Below, one piece after another: positions 14,146 through 22,179 of a stretch of 64,000 nucleotides of DNA. Under the pieces are notes generated by a model. The model saw only the letters and a program-made list of their open reading frames with translations, made no database searches and was not told where the DNA came from. Origin of the DNA: Candidatus Cloacimonetes bacterium HGW-Cloacimonetes-3 (GTDB taxonomy: Bacteria > Cloacimonadota > Cloacimonadia > Cloacimonadales > Cloacimonadaceae); the NCBI GenBank assembly GCA_002840645.1, contig PHBO01000006.1:87916-151915 (forward strand). The letters are read 5' to 3'. Both the position numbers and the translations under genes were made by a program. How positions within the stretch are numbered: the stretch's first letter is position 1; the number at the start of each line of letters is the position of its first letter.

Positions 14146-17067
14146 ATGAAAAAGCTGATAATGATATTGATAGCTATGATGGTGGTGGTACAGCTGTTAT
14201 CCTTGGTGGCGTTCAACGGTTTCAACCAAAGAAATCATCCTGAACTTGACTGGAAAAGCATAGAGACCGCCAACTGCCGGATTGTGTATCACGAACCGCT
14301 GTTGGAACAAGCTCGCAGCTCGGCTGTGATAGCACAAAAGACGTTTGTCACGCTAAGCAAAACATATCAGATATCACCTAAGCAGACCTGCATAATTTAC
14401 ATATCCGATCAGGATAATATACCCAACGGAGCAGCTCTCTTGAGCCATTACATCTTTATCTGGGTTAACCAGAATGACTTCACAGGCTTGTTTACAGGCA
14501 ATGACAAGTGGCTAAGGAAAGTTATCTCCCACGAAATGTCACACTGGTTTCTGGCAGCTTCCATCTCCGGTTGGCTAACTAAATATATCCCTATTTACCC
14601 TACCTTCCCTCGCAACCTCAATGAAGGCTATGCGCAATTCTTTAGCGGAGAAACCTGGGGCTATAACCGTGGGGATAGGTTTCTGAAAGCAAGCGTGTTA
14701 TCCAATAAATCCGGGATACCATCAGCTCAGTATGACGGTGGATTATTGTATGCTGATGGCTTTGCCAAAGTACGCTACCTATCTGCCATGTATGGTGAAG
14801 AGAAGCTTATAAAGCTATTAAAGTATCGCAACAAGGCGAAGTTTTACGGCTTCAAAGAAGCATTCAAAGAAGTTTACAAGAAGGACTACAGCGCGTTTGA
14901 AGGAGAATGGAGACGCTATATAAATACCTACTACTTTGGCGAAGTATATGCCAACAAAGCAGTTCCGGCTGATACTACGGCAGCAGGCAATATCAATGAC
15001 TTTGCCAAGCTGAGTAACGGCTATTACCAGTTTGCAAATCTGGACTGGAAACAGGATAAACTGCTCTTTGCCGCCAAAGATACAGAGAATCAGAATTACT
15101 ATGATCTGATCTTGAGCACCGTGAAGATGGATAGCTTAAAAGCAGATAAACTGGAACTAAAAAGCTCGAAACGTTTGTTTAAGGCAAGCAGGTTTACCAA
15201 AATATCCTTAAGTGAAAACGGCAAGTGGGCAGCATGGTCTGTCTATACCCGCCATAAAGCAGGCAGGCTGGCTCCCCGCATCTTCCGCTATGATGTAACT
15301 AAAGGCAAACTACAAAGGCTGGAAGAGGGCAATTACCCGGAAATGGATTCATTGGGTGGAGTGTATTATCAAAAGCTGGGTGCAAACAGCAACGATATTT
15401 GGTATGATATAGCCGAAGCAGAAGAGCACCCGACGAAAGCGAAAAGTGGCAAGAAGCCCCAAGGGACAATTGTCTATTCTCTTGGCTTCGATGAGCAGAT
15501 AGGCAACCTGTCCTTATCTCCTGATAACACGAAACTTGCCTTCATCGTGTTTGATAAAGATGCTGCATTTAATATCAGTGTTCTGGATATAAATACCCGA
15601 CAGGTGACGGACAAATTAAGCCTTACAGATATGGCACAATCTATCCGCTGGAACAATGACCACGAACTGCTGTATAGCACGGAGAATCCTGAAAGTTCAG
15701 ATTTGGATGTGGTGATTTACAACCTGAACGATAAAGCTAAGCTGTATCTGGCTCATCCTCCGTATAATGCCGAGCCTATACGTTATCTGGATGATAAAAT
15801 GTATGTGATGGCAGACATGAACCGGGGTGCAAGGATACCGGGTTCCTATGTGCCAAAGCTCAAACCGGCTGTTAAGGATACATTCACAGAGAATTATTAC
15901 AATAAATGGATAAAGCTAATGCCCCAATACTCTATCACGGATTCCACAAAGCATATCGAGATTTCACAGCCACAGGATTATGTCTCATGGCGTAATATTA
16001 AATGGCGAATGGGCTTTGTGCTGCCAACCTATACTTATGCCAGCGGGGGCTTTGTGCTTTCCGAAGCACTGGGTAAGCATTTATTTGCTGCTTTCGCCGC
16101 CCTTCCTTACAGTCCGAAAGACCGCGCCTGGTGGATTGTTATGTATCAAAACAAAACTCTGTCTCCCACCCTTGACCTCAACTACACACGTGACCAATGG
16201 CTATCCGGTATAGGTGAGGACAAGCTGTATTATCAGGACATGGAAAGGGTATCCGGCAAGATAAGCTTTCCTTTCAATATTGTTAAGCCCTACAGAGGGG
16301 CATCACTTGGCTTTGACATCAGCTATACAGACCTGACAAACGCTAATGATAACCCCATCTACAAGAATAAAGGCTTTGCCTCTTTCGGGGCAAAAGCCGG
16401 TTATAGCTACAGCTTGCCATGGAAGAATATGGAGCTTCATCCGGTTCGCTCCTACGATGCTGACTACTCACTGCAAATGGCATCAGAAACTCTGGGGATG
16501 AATATGGACTTTAACCAGCACTCATTCCAGGCAGGTTTTGCCTATGCGCCTCTGCTTGAGATTGCTGGTGGTGAGATGATGAGAACTATCACTCTGCAAA
16601 ACAGGTCTCACTACGAGATAGTGAATGGCGATCCCCTCACCCAGTTCCTCCCCGGAACCAACCGCTACGAAATACTGCAAAGTGGGAACAGACCTGCCTT
16701 CAAACGCTATTACTTACGGGGTTATGAAGATGATTATTTATGCAAGAAGCTGCTGAATGTGCAAAGCGAGCTAAACATTAAACTATCGGATGATATTAAT
16801 CTGAACGTGCTAAGCGATATGCTTTCAATACACTATGCGGGTTTCACCTTGTGGCATGATTATACTGCGCTGGATAACATCCTGCAATCCGACCGGAAGT
16901 CGCGAACCTACAATGCCAACGGCTTTGAACTGCGCGCTGAGACTAACTTCCTGATGCTACCGGCTGTGCTGAAATTCGGCACTGCTTACGACATGGATTT
17001 TAAGAAGCTTTCCGACTACTTCCTGATAGAGATACCTTTCCTCCAGATGTTACAGGATAGTATGTAG
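14146..17067 (+). CDS. Exported HEXXH metalloprotease-like protein with beta-propeller and outer-membrane barrel
   Basis: 973 residues from the ATG at 14146, chosen because GGAGATGTA precedes it and a clear signal peptide (MKKLIMILIAMMVVVQLL) starts there. The first domain (about 30-270) has HEMSHW (His129 to His133) with a downstream NEGYAQFF segment whose Glu could be the third zinc ligand, the gluzincin/peptidase-MA arrangement. Residues about 300-640 are repeats resembling a TolB/WD40-like propeller (SLSPDNTKLAFIVFD type). The last 330 residues are rich in amphipathic strands and contain RYYLRGYEDD (about 855), like the RGY motif of Omp85/surface-antigen barrels. I infer a surface-linked peptidase held by its own barrel. 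The substrate is unknown. Confidence 0.75.
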   Translation: MKKLIMILIAMMVVVQLLSLVAFNGFNQRNHPELDWKSIETANCRIVYHEPLLEQARSSAVIAQKTFVTLSKTYQISPKQTCIIYISDQDNIPNGAALLSHYIFIWVNQNDFTGLFTGNDKWLRKVISHEMSHWFLAASISGWLTKYIPIYPTFPRNLNEGYAQFFSGETWGYNRGDRFLKASVLSNKSGIPSAQYDGGLLYADGFAKVRYLSAMYGEEKLIKLLKYRNKAKFYGFKEAFKEVYKKDYSAFEGEWRRYINTYYFGEVYANKAVPADTTAAGNINDFAKLSNGYYQFANLDWKQDKLLFAAKDTENQNYYDLILSTVKMDSLKADKLELKSSKRLFKASRFTKISLSENGKWAAWSVYTRHKAGRLAPRIFRYDVTKGKLQRLEEGNYPEMDSLGGVYYQKLGANSNDIWYDIAEAEEHPTKAKSGKKPQGTIVYSLGFDEQIGNLSLSPDNTKLAFIVFDKDAAFNISVLDINTRQVTDKLSLTDMAQSIRWNNDHELLYSTENPESSDLDVVIYNLNDKAKLYLAHPPYNAEPIRYLDDKMYVMADMNRGARIPGSYVPKLKPAVKDTFTENYYNKWIKLMPQYSITDSTKHIEISQPQDYVSWRNIKWRMGFVLPTYTYASGGFVLSEALGKHLFAAFAALPYSPKDRAWWIVMYQNKTLSPTLDLNYTRDQWLSGIGEDKLYYQDMERVSGKISFPFNIVKPYRGASLGFDISYTDLTNANDNPIYKNKGFASFGAKAGYSYSLPWKNMELHPVRSYDADYSLQMASETLGMNMDFNQHSFQAGFAYAPLLEIAGGEMMRTITLQNRSHYEIVNGDPLTQFLPGTNRYEILQSGNRPAFKRYYLRGYEDDYLCKKLLNVQSELNIKLSDDINLNVLSDMLSIHYAGFTLWHDYTALDNILQSDRKSRTYNANGFELRAETNFLMLPAVLKFGTAYDMDFKKLSDYFLIEIPFLQMLQDSM

Positions 17068-17181
17068 AGAGAAAATGACGAATGTAAGGTTATTAAGTTC
17101 AGGGTTGTATTATGCCAAAAGTGAACAAGATAAACTCCATCGTGTGCATAAAATGATGCTCTTGAAATAAAGTGGCAATTA

Positions 17182-17208
17182 AGGGCTTGGGTACAATGCC
17201 CAAGCCCT
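17182..17208. terminator. 10-bp perfect hairpin before the beta-helix protein gene
   Basis: AGGGCTTGGG (17182-17191) and CCCAAGCCCT (17199-17208) form a GC-rich stem with a 7-base loop. It lies between the metalloprotease-like gene and the next start (17230). There is no T-run downstream. It could terminate readthrough or act in the leader of the following mRNA, as it ends only 21 bases before the ATG. Confidence 0.55.
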
Positions 17209-17229
17209 GATAATAAGCAAAGGATTACT

Positions 17230-19398
17230 ATGGATCGAACATTAGTACTAATAGCTTTCATACTCCTGACTGTTTCACTGTTCAGTATAGAAGTTAGCGG
17301 ACACATAACCCAGGACACCACATGGTCTCCTGCGAACAATCCATACATTGTAACATCATTCTTATACGTGGATAGCGGAGTGACCCTCACTATTCTGCCC
17401 GGCACGGAGGTGCGCATTGTTGGGGCTGATAAAAGCAATATATACAACTTCATGTGGAGCGGAAACAGCCAACCAATCGCCAAAATGATCATTGTAAATG
17501 GCAAGATTATTGCCATTGGCACTAAGCTGAACCCTATTACTTTTGATAGGAATGAAAGTGAACCCAGTTACCGCTGGGGCAGCATCTACATGGCCCCAAG
17601 TGCGCCTATGTCCACTTTTGAATACTGTATATTCAGGCATGCCAACTTCTGTGATTATGTTCCCGGTGATTGGGCACTGGCTGCACTTGAATTCGCCAAT
17701 GGTGTGATTCGCGTTAGGGATTGCACTTTCGATACCAATCTACAAGCCTTGCGCAGCATGTATCTTTCTGCAGATTTGCTTATTTACAGATGCACGTTCA
17801 GAAACTCTGACAATGAATATCCCCCACCATTTGCTGGAGCAGGCTATTTGGGTTTTAGTGCTGCCCCATCTCCCGAACCACCGGAGCATTATAAGGTTAC
17901 CATTGCCAAATGCTATTTCACCGGCAATGCCACTCGGGGTCCTACCGGCTACTATATGGACATTCTCTTCTTGAATAATGTTATGGATAACTACAATACA
18001 GGTATAAACCGTCAAGAGGAGTCAAGAAATGAGTATGGAACCTTTTCGAGTTATGGTAACACAACCATTAATGGAGATGGTGCTTGGGGATGCACATCTT
18101 ATGCAGTAACAGATACCGTTTTTGCACGAAGAAACAGATTTGTAAAGCCAATCAATGCTAATCCGGGTAATAGCCCACTTCTTATTGTTGCCAGTGGATA
18201 TGGGACTAGTTATGTCTCGGATAACTATCTTTATGGCTCTGTGCAGGCTTATTCGTTCCAAACTAACGCAACCACTACATACATGTATAACAACATCATT
18301 GAAACAAATTATAGCCCCGCCATTGATTTTGACATTACCAGTACAGCACATCAAGACGGTCAGATGAGGTTTTTTAACAATCTTGTAAGGTATATAGGCA
18401 GTTCTACTCCTTACGTATATTATACAGACCATGCCTCGCCGTTCATGTACAATAACACATTCGTCAACTTCCACACTTTCCAAGGTTCGGTCGGTGATTG
18501 TGACCCCATTATTACAAACAATATTATTGACGTTTCTTATAGATATGGTACCGGGTCTGAAGCGCATCATCCCACGTTCTACCACAATTGCCTTAGCATT
18601 CCAATTCCAACCTATGCCCCTTACACTGATGGGGGCGGAAACGTTGTAGATAACCCTGCGTTTGCTGATACCCTAAATGGGGATTACAGTCTACACATCG
18701 GCTCCAGGTGTATAGATGCCGGGGCATATAGGCCAGATTTACCAGAGTTTGACATCAGGTATCATAAACGAATAGTGCCCGCATTTGTGGGAGTTCCAAG
18801 CGTTATTGATATTGGTGCTTATGAGTACAATTCCGTGTATATTGGCGGGCTGCGGGGCTATGTGTACGATTCCTTTACCGGGCTCCCGGTGGATTGCGTA
18901 AAACTGGAGATCGAGGGCAAACTCCCCGAGTTCAGCGATTCCTTGGGCTGGGCACTATTCCCTACCGGTGCCGGGGTATATACCCTAAAAGCCAGCCGTT
19001 GGGATTATGCAGATACCATTATCCCCATTGTAGCCGCGTATGAAGGCGAAGAAACGGTGCTGAACATCCCCATGGTGCGGGTTAACGTGGCAAATGATGA
19101 TGAAGTAACACCCAATCCCGGGACTGATTATGGTTTAAGCAACTACCCCAATCCCTTCAATCCCGAAACTACCGTCAGCTTCATTCTGCCAAGTGCCAGG
19201 GATGTAACACTATCTATCTATAACCTCCGCGGGCAAAAGGTGAAGACGCTGCATGAAGGATTGTTGCCGGGTGGGTTTCACCGGATGGCATGGAATGGCA
19301 CAGACTCACAAGGCAAATCTGTTGGTTCGGGGCTGTACTTTGCTAAATTAGAAGATGGTAAGCATAGCCAAACACGCAAATTGATGCTGATGAAATAG
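17230..19398 (+). CDS. Secreted right-handed beta-helix protein with regulatory-like domain and C-terminal sorting domain
   Basis: 722 residues. A signal peptide covers about 1-19. Residues about 20-520 form repeated short strands with Asn ladders (for example YNNTFVNFHTF and ITNNIIDVSYRYG), the pattern of parallel beta-helix/choice-of-anchor surface proteins. The opening VDSGVTLTILPGTEVRI is typical of such domains. A carboxypeptidase-regulatory-like beta-sandwich follows (about 540-615, GLRGYVYDSFTGLPVDCVKL). The last 85 residues are a FlgD-like sorting domain starting SNYPNPFNPETTVSFILP and ending RKLMLMK. It is expected at the cell surface. What it binds cannot be told. AAAGGATTACT precedes the start. 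Confidence 0.88.
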   Translation: MDRTLVLIAFILLTVSLFSIEVSGHITQDTTWSPANNPYIVTSFLYVDSGVTLTILPGTEVRIVGADKSNIYNFMWSGNSQPIAKMIIVNGKIIAIGTKLNPITFDRNESEPSYRWGSIYMAPSAPMSTFEYCIFRHANFCDYVPGDWALAALEFANGVIRVRDCTFDTNLQALRSMYLSADLLIYRCTFRNSDNEYPPPFAGAGYLGFSAAPSPEPPEHYKVTIAKCYFTGNATRGPTGYYMDILFLNNVMDNYNTGINRQEESRNEYGTFSSYGNTTINGDGAWGCTSYAVTDTVFARRNRFVKPINANPGNSPLLIVASGYGTSYVSDNYLYGSVQAYSFQTNATTTYMYNNIIETNYSPAIDFDITSTAHQDGQMRFFNNLVRYIGSSTPYVYYTDHASPFMYNNTFVNFHTFQGSVGDCDPIITNNIIDVSYRYGTGSEAHHPTFYHNCLSIPIPTYAPYTDGGGNVVDNPAFADTLNGDYSLHIGSRCIDAGAYRPDLPEFDIRYHKRIVPAFVGVPSVIDIGAYEYNSVYIGGLRGYVYDSFTGLPVDCVKLEIEGKLPEFSDSLGWALFPTGAGVYTLKASRWDYADTIIPIVAAYEGEETVLNIPMVRVNVANDDEVTPNPGTDYGLSNYPNPFNPETTVSFILPSARDVTLSIYNLRGQKVKTLHEGLLPGGFHRMAWNGTDSQGKSVGSGLYFAKLEDGKHSQTRKLMLMK

Positions 19399-19755
19399 TA
19401 AATAACCGGGTATGTAGTGGCTTGGCTATCCAGGTATGCTGAAAAATTATAAATCCAACTAACAGCTTTAATGGTATAGCGATAGGTATCATTAATAGCT
19501 TGTTGCTTTATGCGGATGCAAAAATAAACGCCAAATCTGTCCCAAAAACTCGGATCTGTCCCCCTATACACTATGAAAGTAAGTTTATCTGGCTTCCCGG
19601 ATGTTCTTTTACAAGTGTATAGCGTGATAATAGTGTATACTCGTATTGCCACACGCCTCGTGTGCTTGACAGCCGAAGGCGGCTGTCATTATGGAATGTG
19701 TTTATCTGGGAAATGGACATGGGCAAAGGATACCGTCTGATTCCAAACATGAAGT
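19399..19755. other. Non-coding stretch upstream of the htpG control region
   Basis: No gene is apparent. ATCTGTCCC occurs at 19535-19543 and 19554-19562 (19 bases apart). TATACACTAT (19565) and related TATAGCGTGATAATAGTGTATA sequence nearby suggest decayed repeats. A perfect 8-bp hairpin (GACAGCCG, loop AAGG, CGGCTGTC) lies at 19668-19687, and its left arm overlaps a TTGACA (19666-19671). With ATTATG at 19688-19693, 16 bases on, this resembles a second promoter with a palindrome in its spacer, but the evidence is thin. Confidence 0.45.
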
Positions 19756-19782
19756 TTGGCACTCTAACGGGCAGACTGCTAA
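19756..19782 (+). promoter_or_regulatory. CIRCE-like operator (HrcA site) upstream of htpG
   Basis: TTGGCACTC (19756-19764), nine bases, then GACTGCTAA (19774-19782). The CIRCE consensus is TTAGCACTC-N9-GAGTGCTAA, so each arm has one mismatch and the spacer has exactly nine bases. It ends seven bases before the -35 box of htpG. The position and spacing support binding by the heat-shock repressor HrcA. hrcA itself is not in the window. Confidence 0.8.
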
Positions 19783-19789
19783 AAACAGC

Positions 19790-19817
19790 TTGACAAAATC
19801 TCCGCACTGCTTATTAT
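19790..19817 (+). promoter_or_regulatory. htpG promoter
   Basis: TTGACA (19790-19795) and TATTAT (19812-19817) with a 16-base spacer, about 40 bases before the htpG start codon. This is the clearest promoter of the window and lies directly after the CIRCE-like element. Confidence 0.8.
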
Positions 19818-19857
19818 ATCTCCAGATAAAGACTAAAGACCAACAAGGAGTTTAACC

Positions 19858-21855
19858 ATGGCAGAGAAAACCAAAGAAAAAGGCAGTTTAAGCATTCATA
19901 CCGAGAACATATTTCCTATTATAAAGAAATGGCTGTACTCACAGCATGACATCTTCCTGAGAGAGCTGATCTCGAACAGCGTGGATGCGATGTCCAAACG
20001 CAGATATGCAGACGAGAACTTCAAGCTTGAAGATATGAAGGTAGAAATCAAGCTGGATAAAAGCAAAAAGACCCTGAAAGTGATAGATAGCGGAATTGGC
20101 ATGACCGGCGAGGAGATAAAGAAGTATATCAATCAGATTGCGTTCTCCGGTGCCGAGGATTTCATCAATAAGTTCAAGGATGTGCAGAGTAATATCATCG
20201 GGCATTTTGGGCTGGGCTTTTATTCCTCTTTCATGGTGGCAGATAAGGTAACCATAGATTCCTTATCCTTTGTAGAGGGCAGTGAAGCGGCTTTTTGGGA
20301 ATGCGATGGCAGCACTGAATACGTGCTGGGGAAAGGCAAACGCAAAGAGATAGGCACCACCATAACTATATATTTGAACGAAGAGAACGCCGAGTATGCC
20401 GAGGATAAAAAGATACAGGATATTCTGGAGCGTTACTGCAACTTCATGCCTTATCCCATCATGTTTGGCGATAAGCAGATTAATCAGAAGGAAGCCCTGT
20501 GGAACCGTGCCCCTAAGGACGTTACTCCCGAAGAATACAAAGAGTTTTACAAACAGGTGTTCCATGACTATATGGATCCTGTGTTCTGGATACATCTGAA
20601 TGTGGACTTCCCCTTTAACTTAAAAGGCATTCTGTATTTCCCCAAGCTTCGCAACGAGCCGGATTTCTTCAAGGGCGAAGTGAAGCTGTATTGCAACAAC
20701 GTGTTTGTGGCAGATAACCTGGAAGACCTTATTCCGGAGTTCCTGCTCTTACTAAAGGGCGGCATAGACATCCCCGATATCCCGCTGAATGTGTCTCGCA
20801 GCTTCCTGCAGAACGATACGCAGGTGAAAAAGATAAGCCAGTACATCGTGAAGAAAGTGGCGGATCACTTCCTGAATACCTTTAAGGAAGATCGCAAGAA
20901 GTACGAAGAATACTGGGAAGACATTAATGCCTTCATCAAGTTTGGCTTGCTGAAAGAAGATGATTTCTTTGAGGCAATGAAGGATATCGTTATCTTCAAG
21001 ACTGCCTCAGGTGACTATGTTACCATCGAGGAATACAAAGCACGTAACAACAGCGGAGATGAAAAGACCAAGATATGGTATGCCGGTAATGAAGATACCC
21101 TGGTAAGCTATCTGAACCTGATGAAGGAACAGGGCATAGAAGTTATCTTCCAGAATAGCCCGCTTGATATGCACCTTTACCAGCGTCTGGAAGGCAAGAT
21201 TGATAAGATAGAGTTCCTGCGCATAGATTCGGAAATGAATGACCTGATGGTGAATAAGGACGATTCCAATGCAAATGCGGATATGGAAGAAAAGTTGAAA
21301 GGCATATTCTACAAAGCCATGGATCAGAGTGTGGAAGCAAGCTTTAGCAAGGAAAGCTATGCAGAGTTTGTTAAGAAGCATCCTGTGGCGGTAACTGCAC
21401 TGGCACCGTATATCATACAGAAGGAAGAACAAAGCATTATTATGCCTTACGATCTGCCTGCTGAGGTGAAAACCGAGCTTGGTGAAGAGGCGATGAAAGC
21501 CATCCAGGAACATGTGTTCACCGAGCTGAAAGTGGAAGTGAAGAGCTTGAAGAGTAATGATATACCTGCTATGATAGTATTTAGCGAATACATGCGCCGT
21601 TGGCATGATATGGACATGCTTTCCAAACAGAACAACGCTGCGGACATGCTGAAGTATCATTCACTTGTGGTGAACAGGGAAAACCCCGTGATAAAAAAGA
21701 TAGTGGAATTGGATGAGCAGGGCAGGGATGATGAAGTAAAAACGCTATGCTCTTACATACATGATTTATCCCTATTGGAGCAGAAGCCCTTCAGCGGTAA
21801 AGAACTGAAAAGCTTTATTACAAAGGCGAATCAGGTGCTTAGCTACATAGGCTAA
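19858..21855 (+). CDS. htpG: Molecular chaperone HtpG (bacterial Hsp90)
   Basis: 665 residues. ATP-driven dimeric chaperone. The GHKL ATPase N domain contains LRELISNSVDAMSKRRYAD, with the catalytic Glu and Mg-binding Asn, DSGIGMTGEEIKKYINQIAFSG, and IGHFGLGFYSSFMVADKV. The middle domain includes LYCNNVFVAD followed by IPEFLLLLKGGIDIPDIPLNVSRSFLQ, with the Arg that contacts ATP. The C-terminal dimerisation domain is complete, though this clade carries a somewhat long version. AAGGAG precedes the start. The upstream CIRCE-like element and TTGACA/TATTAT promoter suggest heat-shock control by HrcA rather than by a dedicated sigma factor. The next feature is the convergent tRNA-Pro. Confidence 0.97.
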   Translation: MAEKTKEKGSLSIHTENIFPIIKKWLYSQHDIFLRELISNSVDAMSKRRYADENFKLEDMKVEIKLDKSKKTLKVIDSGIGMTGEEIKKYINQIAFSGAEDFINKFKDVQSNIIGHFGLGFYSSFMVADKVTIDSLSFVEGSEAAFWECDGSTEYVLGKGKRKEIGTTITIYLNEENAEYAEDKKIQDILERYCNFMPYPIMFGDKQINQKEALWNRAPKDVTPEEYKEFYKQVFHDYMDPVFWIHLNVDFPFNLKGILYFPKLRNEPDFFKGEVKLYCNNVFVADNLEDLIPEFLLLLKGGIDIPDIPLNVSRSFLQNDTQVKKISQYIVKKVADHFLNTFKEDRKKYEEYWEDINAFIKFGLLKEDDFFEAMKDIVIFKTASGDYVTIEEYKARNNSGDEKTKIWYAGNEDTLVSYLNLMKEQGIEVIFQNSPLDMHLYQRLEGKIDKIEFLRIDSEMNDLMVNKDDSNANADMEEKLKGIFYKAMDQSVEASFSKESYAEFVKKHPVAVTALAPYIIQKEEQSIIMPYDLPAEVKTELGEEAMKAIQEHVFTELKVEVKSLKSNDIPAMIVFSEYMRRWHDMDMLSKQNNAADMLKYHSLVVNRENPVIKKIVELDEQGRDDEVKTLCSYIHDLSLLEQKPFSGKELKSFITKANQVLSYIG

Positions 21856-21878
21856 AACAAACAGAAACCTATATATAG

Positions 21879-21911
21879 AAAAAGGGTGCGCGGTATAAAA
21901 CCGAGCACCCT
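21879..21911 (-). terminator. Intrinsic terminator of tRNA-Pro (may also stop htpG)
   Basis: AGGGTGCGCGGT (21883-21894) and ACCGAGCACCCT (21900-21911) form a 12-bp stem with one mismatch and a five-base loop. Read on the minus strand the hairpin is followed by TTTTC, as expected for a terminator of the tRNA gene located just upstream on that strand. On the plus strand it follows the htpG stop by 27 bases but lacks a T-run. Confidence 0.75.
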
Positions 21912-21956
21912 AAACTGTATCTAAGGCAATTTGCATAACCGGCTGGATAAAAAAAC

Positions 21957-22034
21957 TGGTCGGGATGACAGGATTTGAACCTGCGACCACTTGAACCCCA
22001 TTCAAGTACGCTAGCCGGGCTGCGCTACATCCCG
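21957..22034 (-). tRNA. tRNA-Pro (anticodon GGG)
   Basis: On the minus strand a complete cloverleaf reads: acceptor CGGGATG (paired with CATCCCG), D arm with GCGC...GCGT, anticodon stem CTTGA/TCAAG around the loop ATGGGGT giving anticodon GGG, a five-base variable loop, T arm GCAGG/CCTGT around TTCAAAT, and an encoded discriminator A plus CCA (21957-21960). The 5' end is at 22034. It reads CCC and CCU codons. A terminator follows on the same strand. Upstream (minus strand) TTGTCA at 22072-22077 might be a -35 box, but the -10 is unclear. Confidence 0.95.
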
Positions 22035-22179
22035 AGCCGGTTGAGTACCTTAAAAACGAGTGGCTCTTTTTTGACAAGGAAAAAATGAGGTTGACAGCAC
22101 AGCCTTGCAGGGGATTTATCTCCAAATCGGCACGGGATAGTGATTTCGCACCGATTAGTAATAAACAAACGGATTCAAA

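Noticed and set aside
19571..19807. Minus-strand open frame upstream of htpG
   Set aside because: It covers the CIRCE-like site and promoter and has no recognisable protein features. It is probably chance.
21007..21660. Minus-strand open frame of 217 codons
   Set aside because: It is antisense to htpG and has His-rich, improbable composition.
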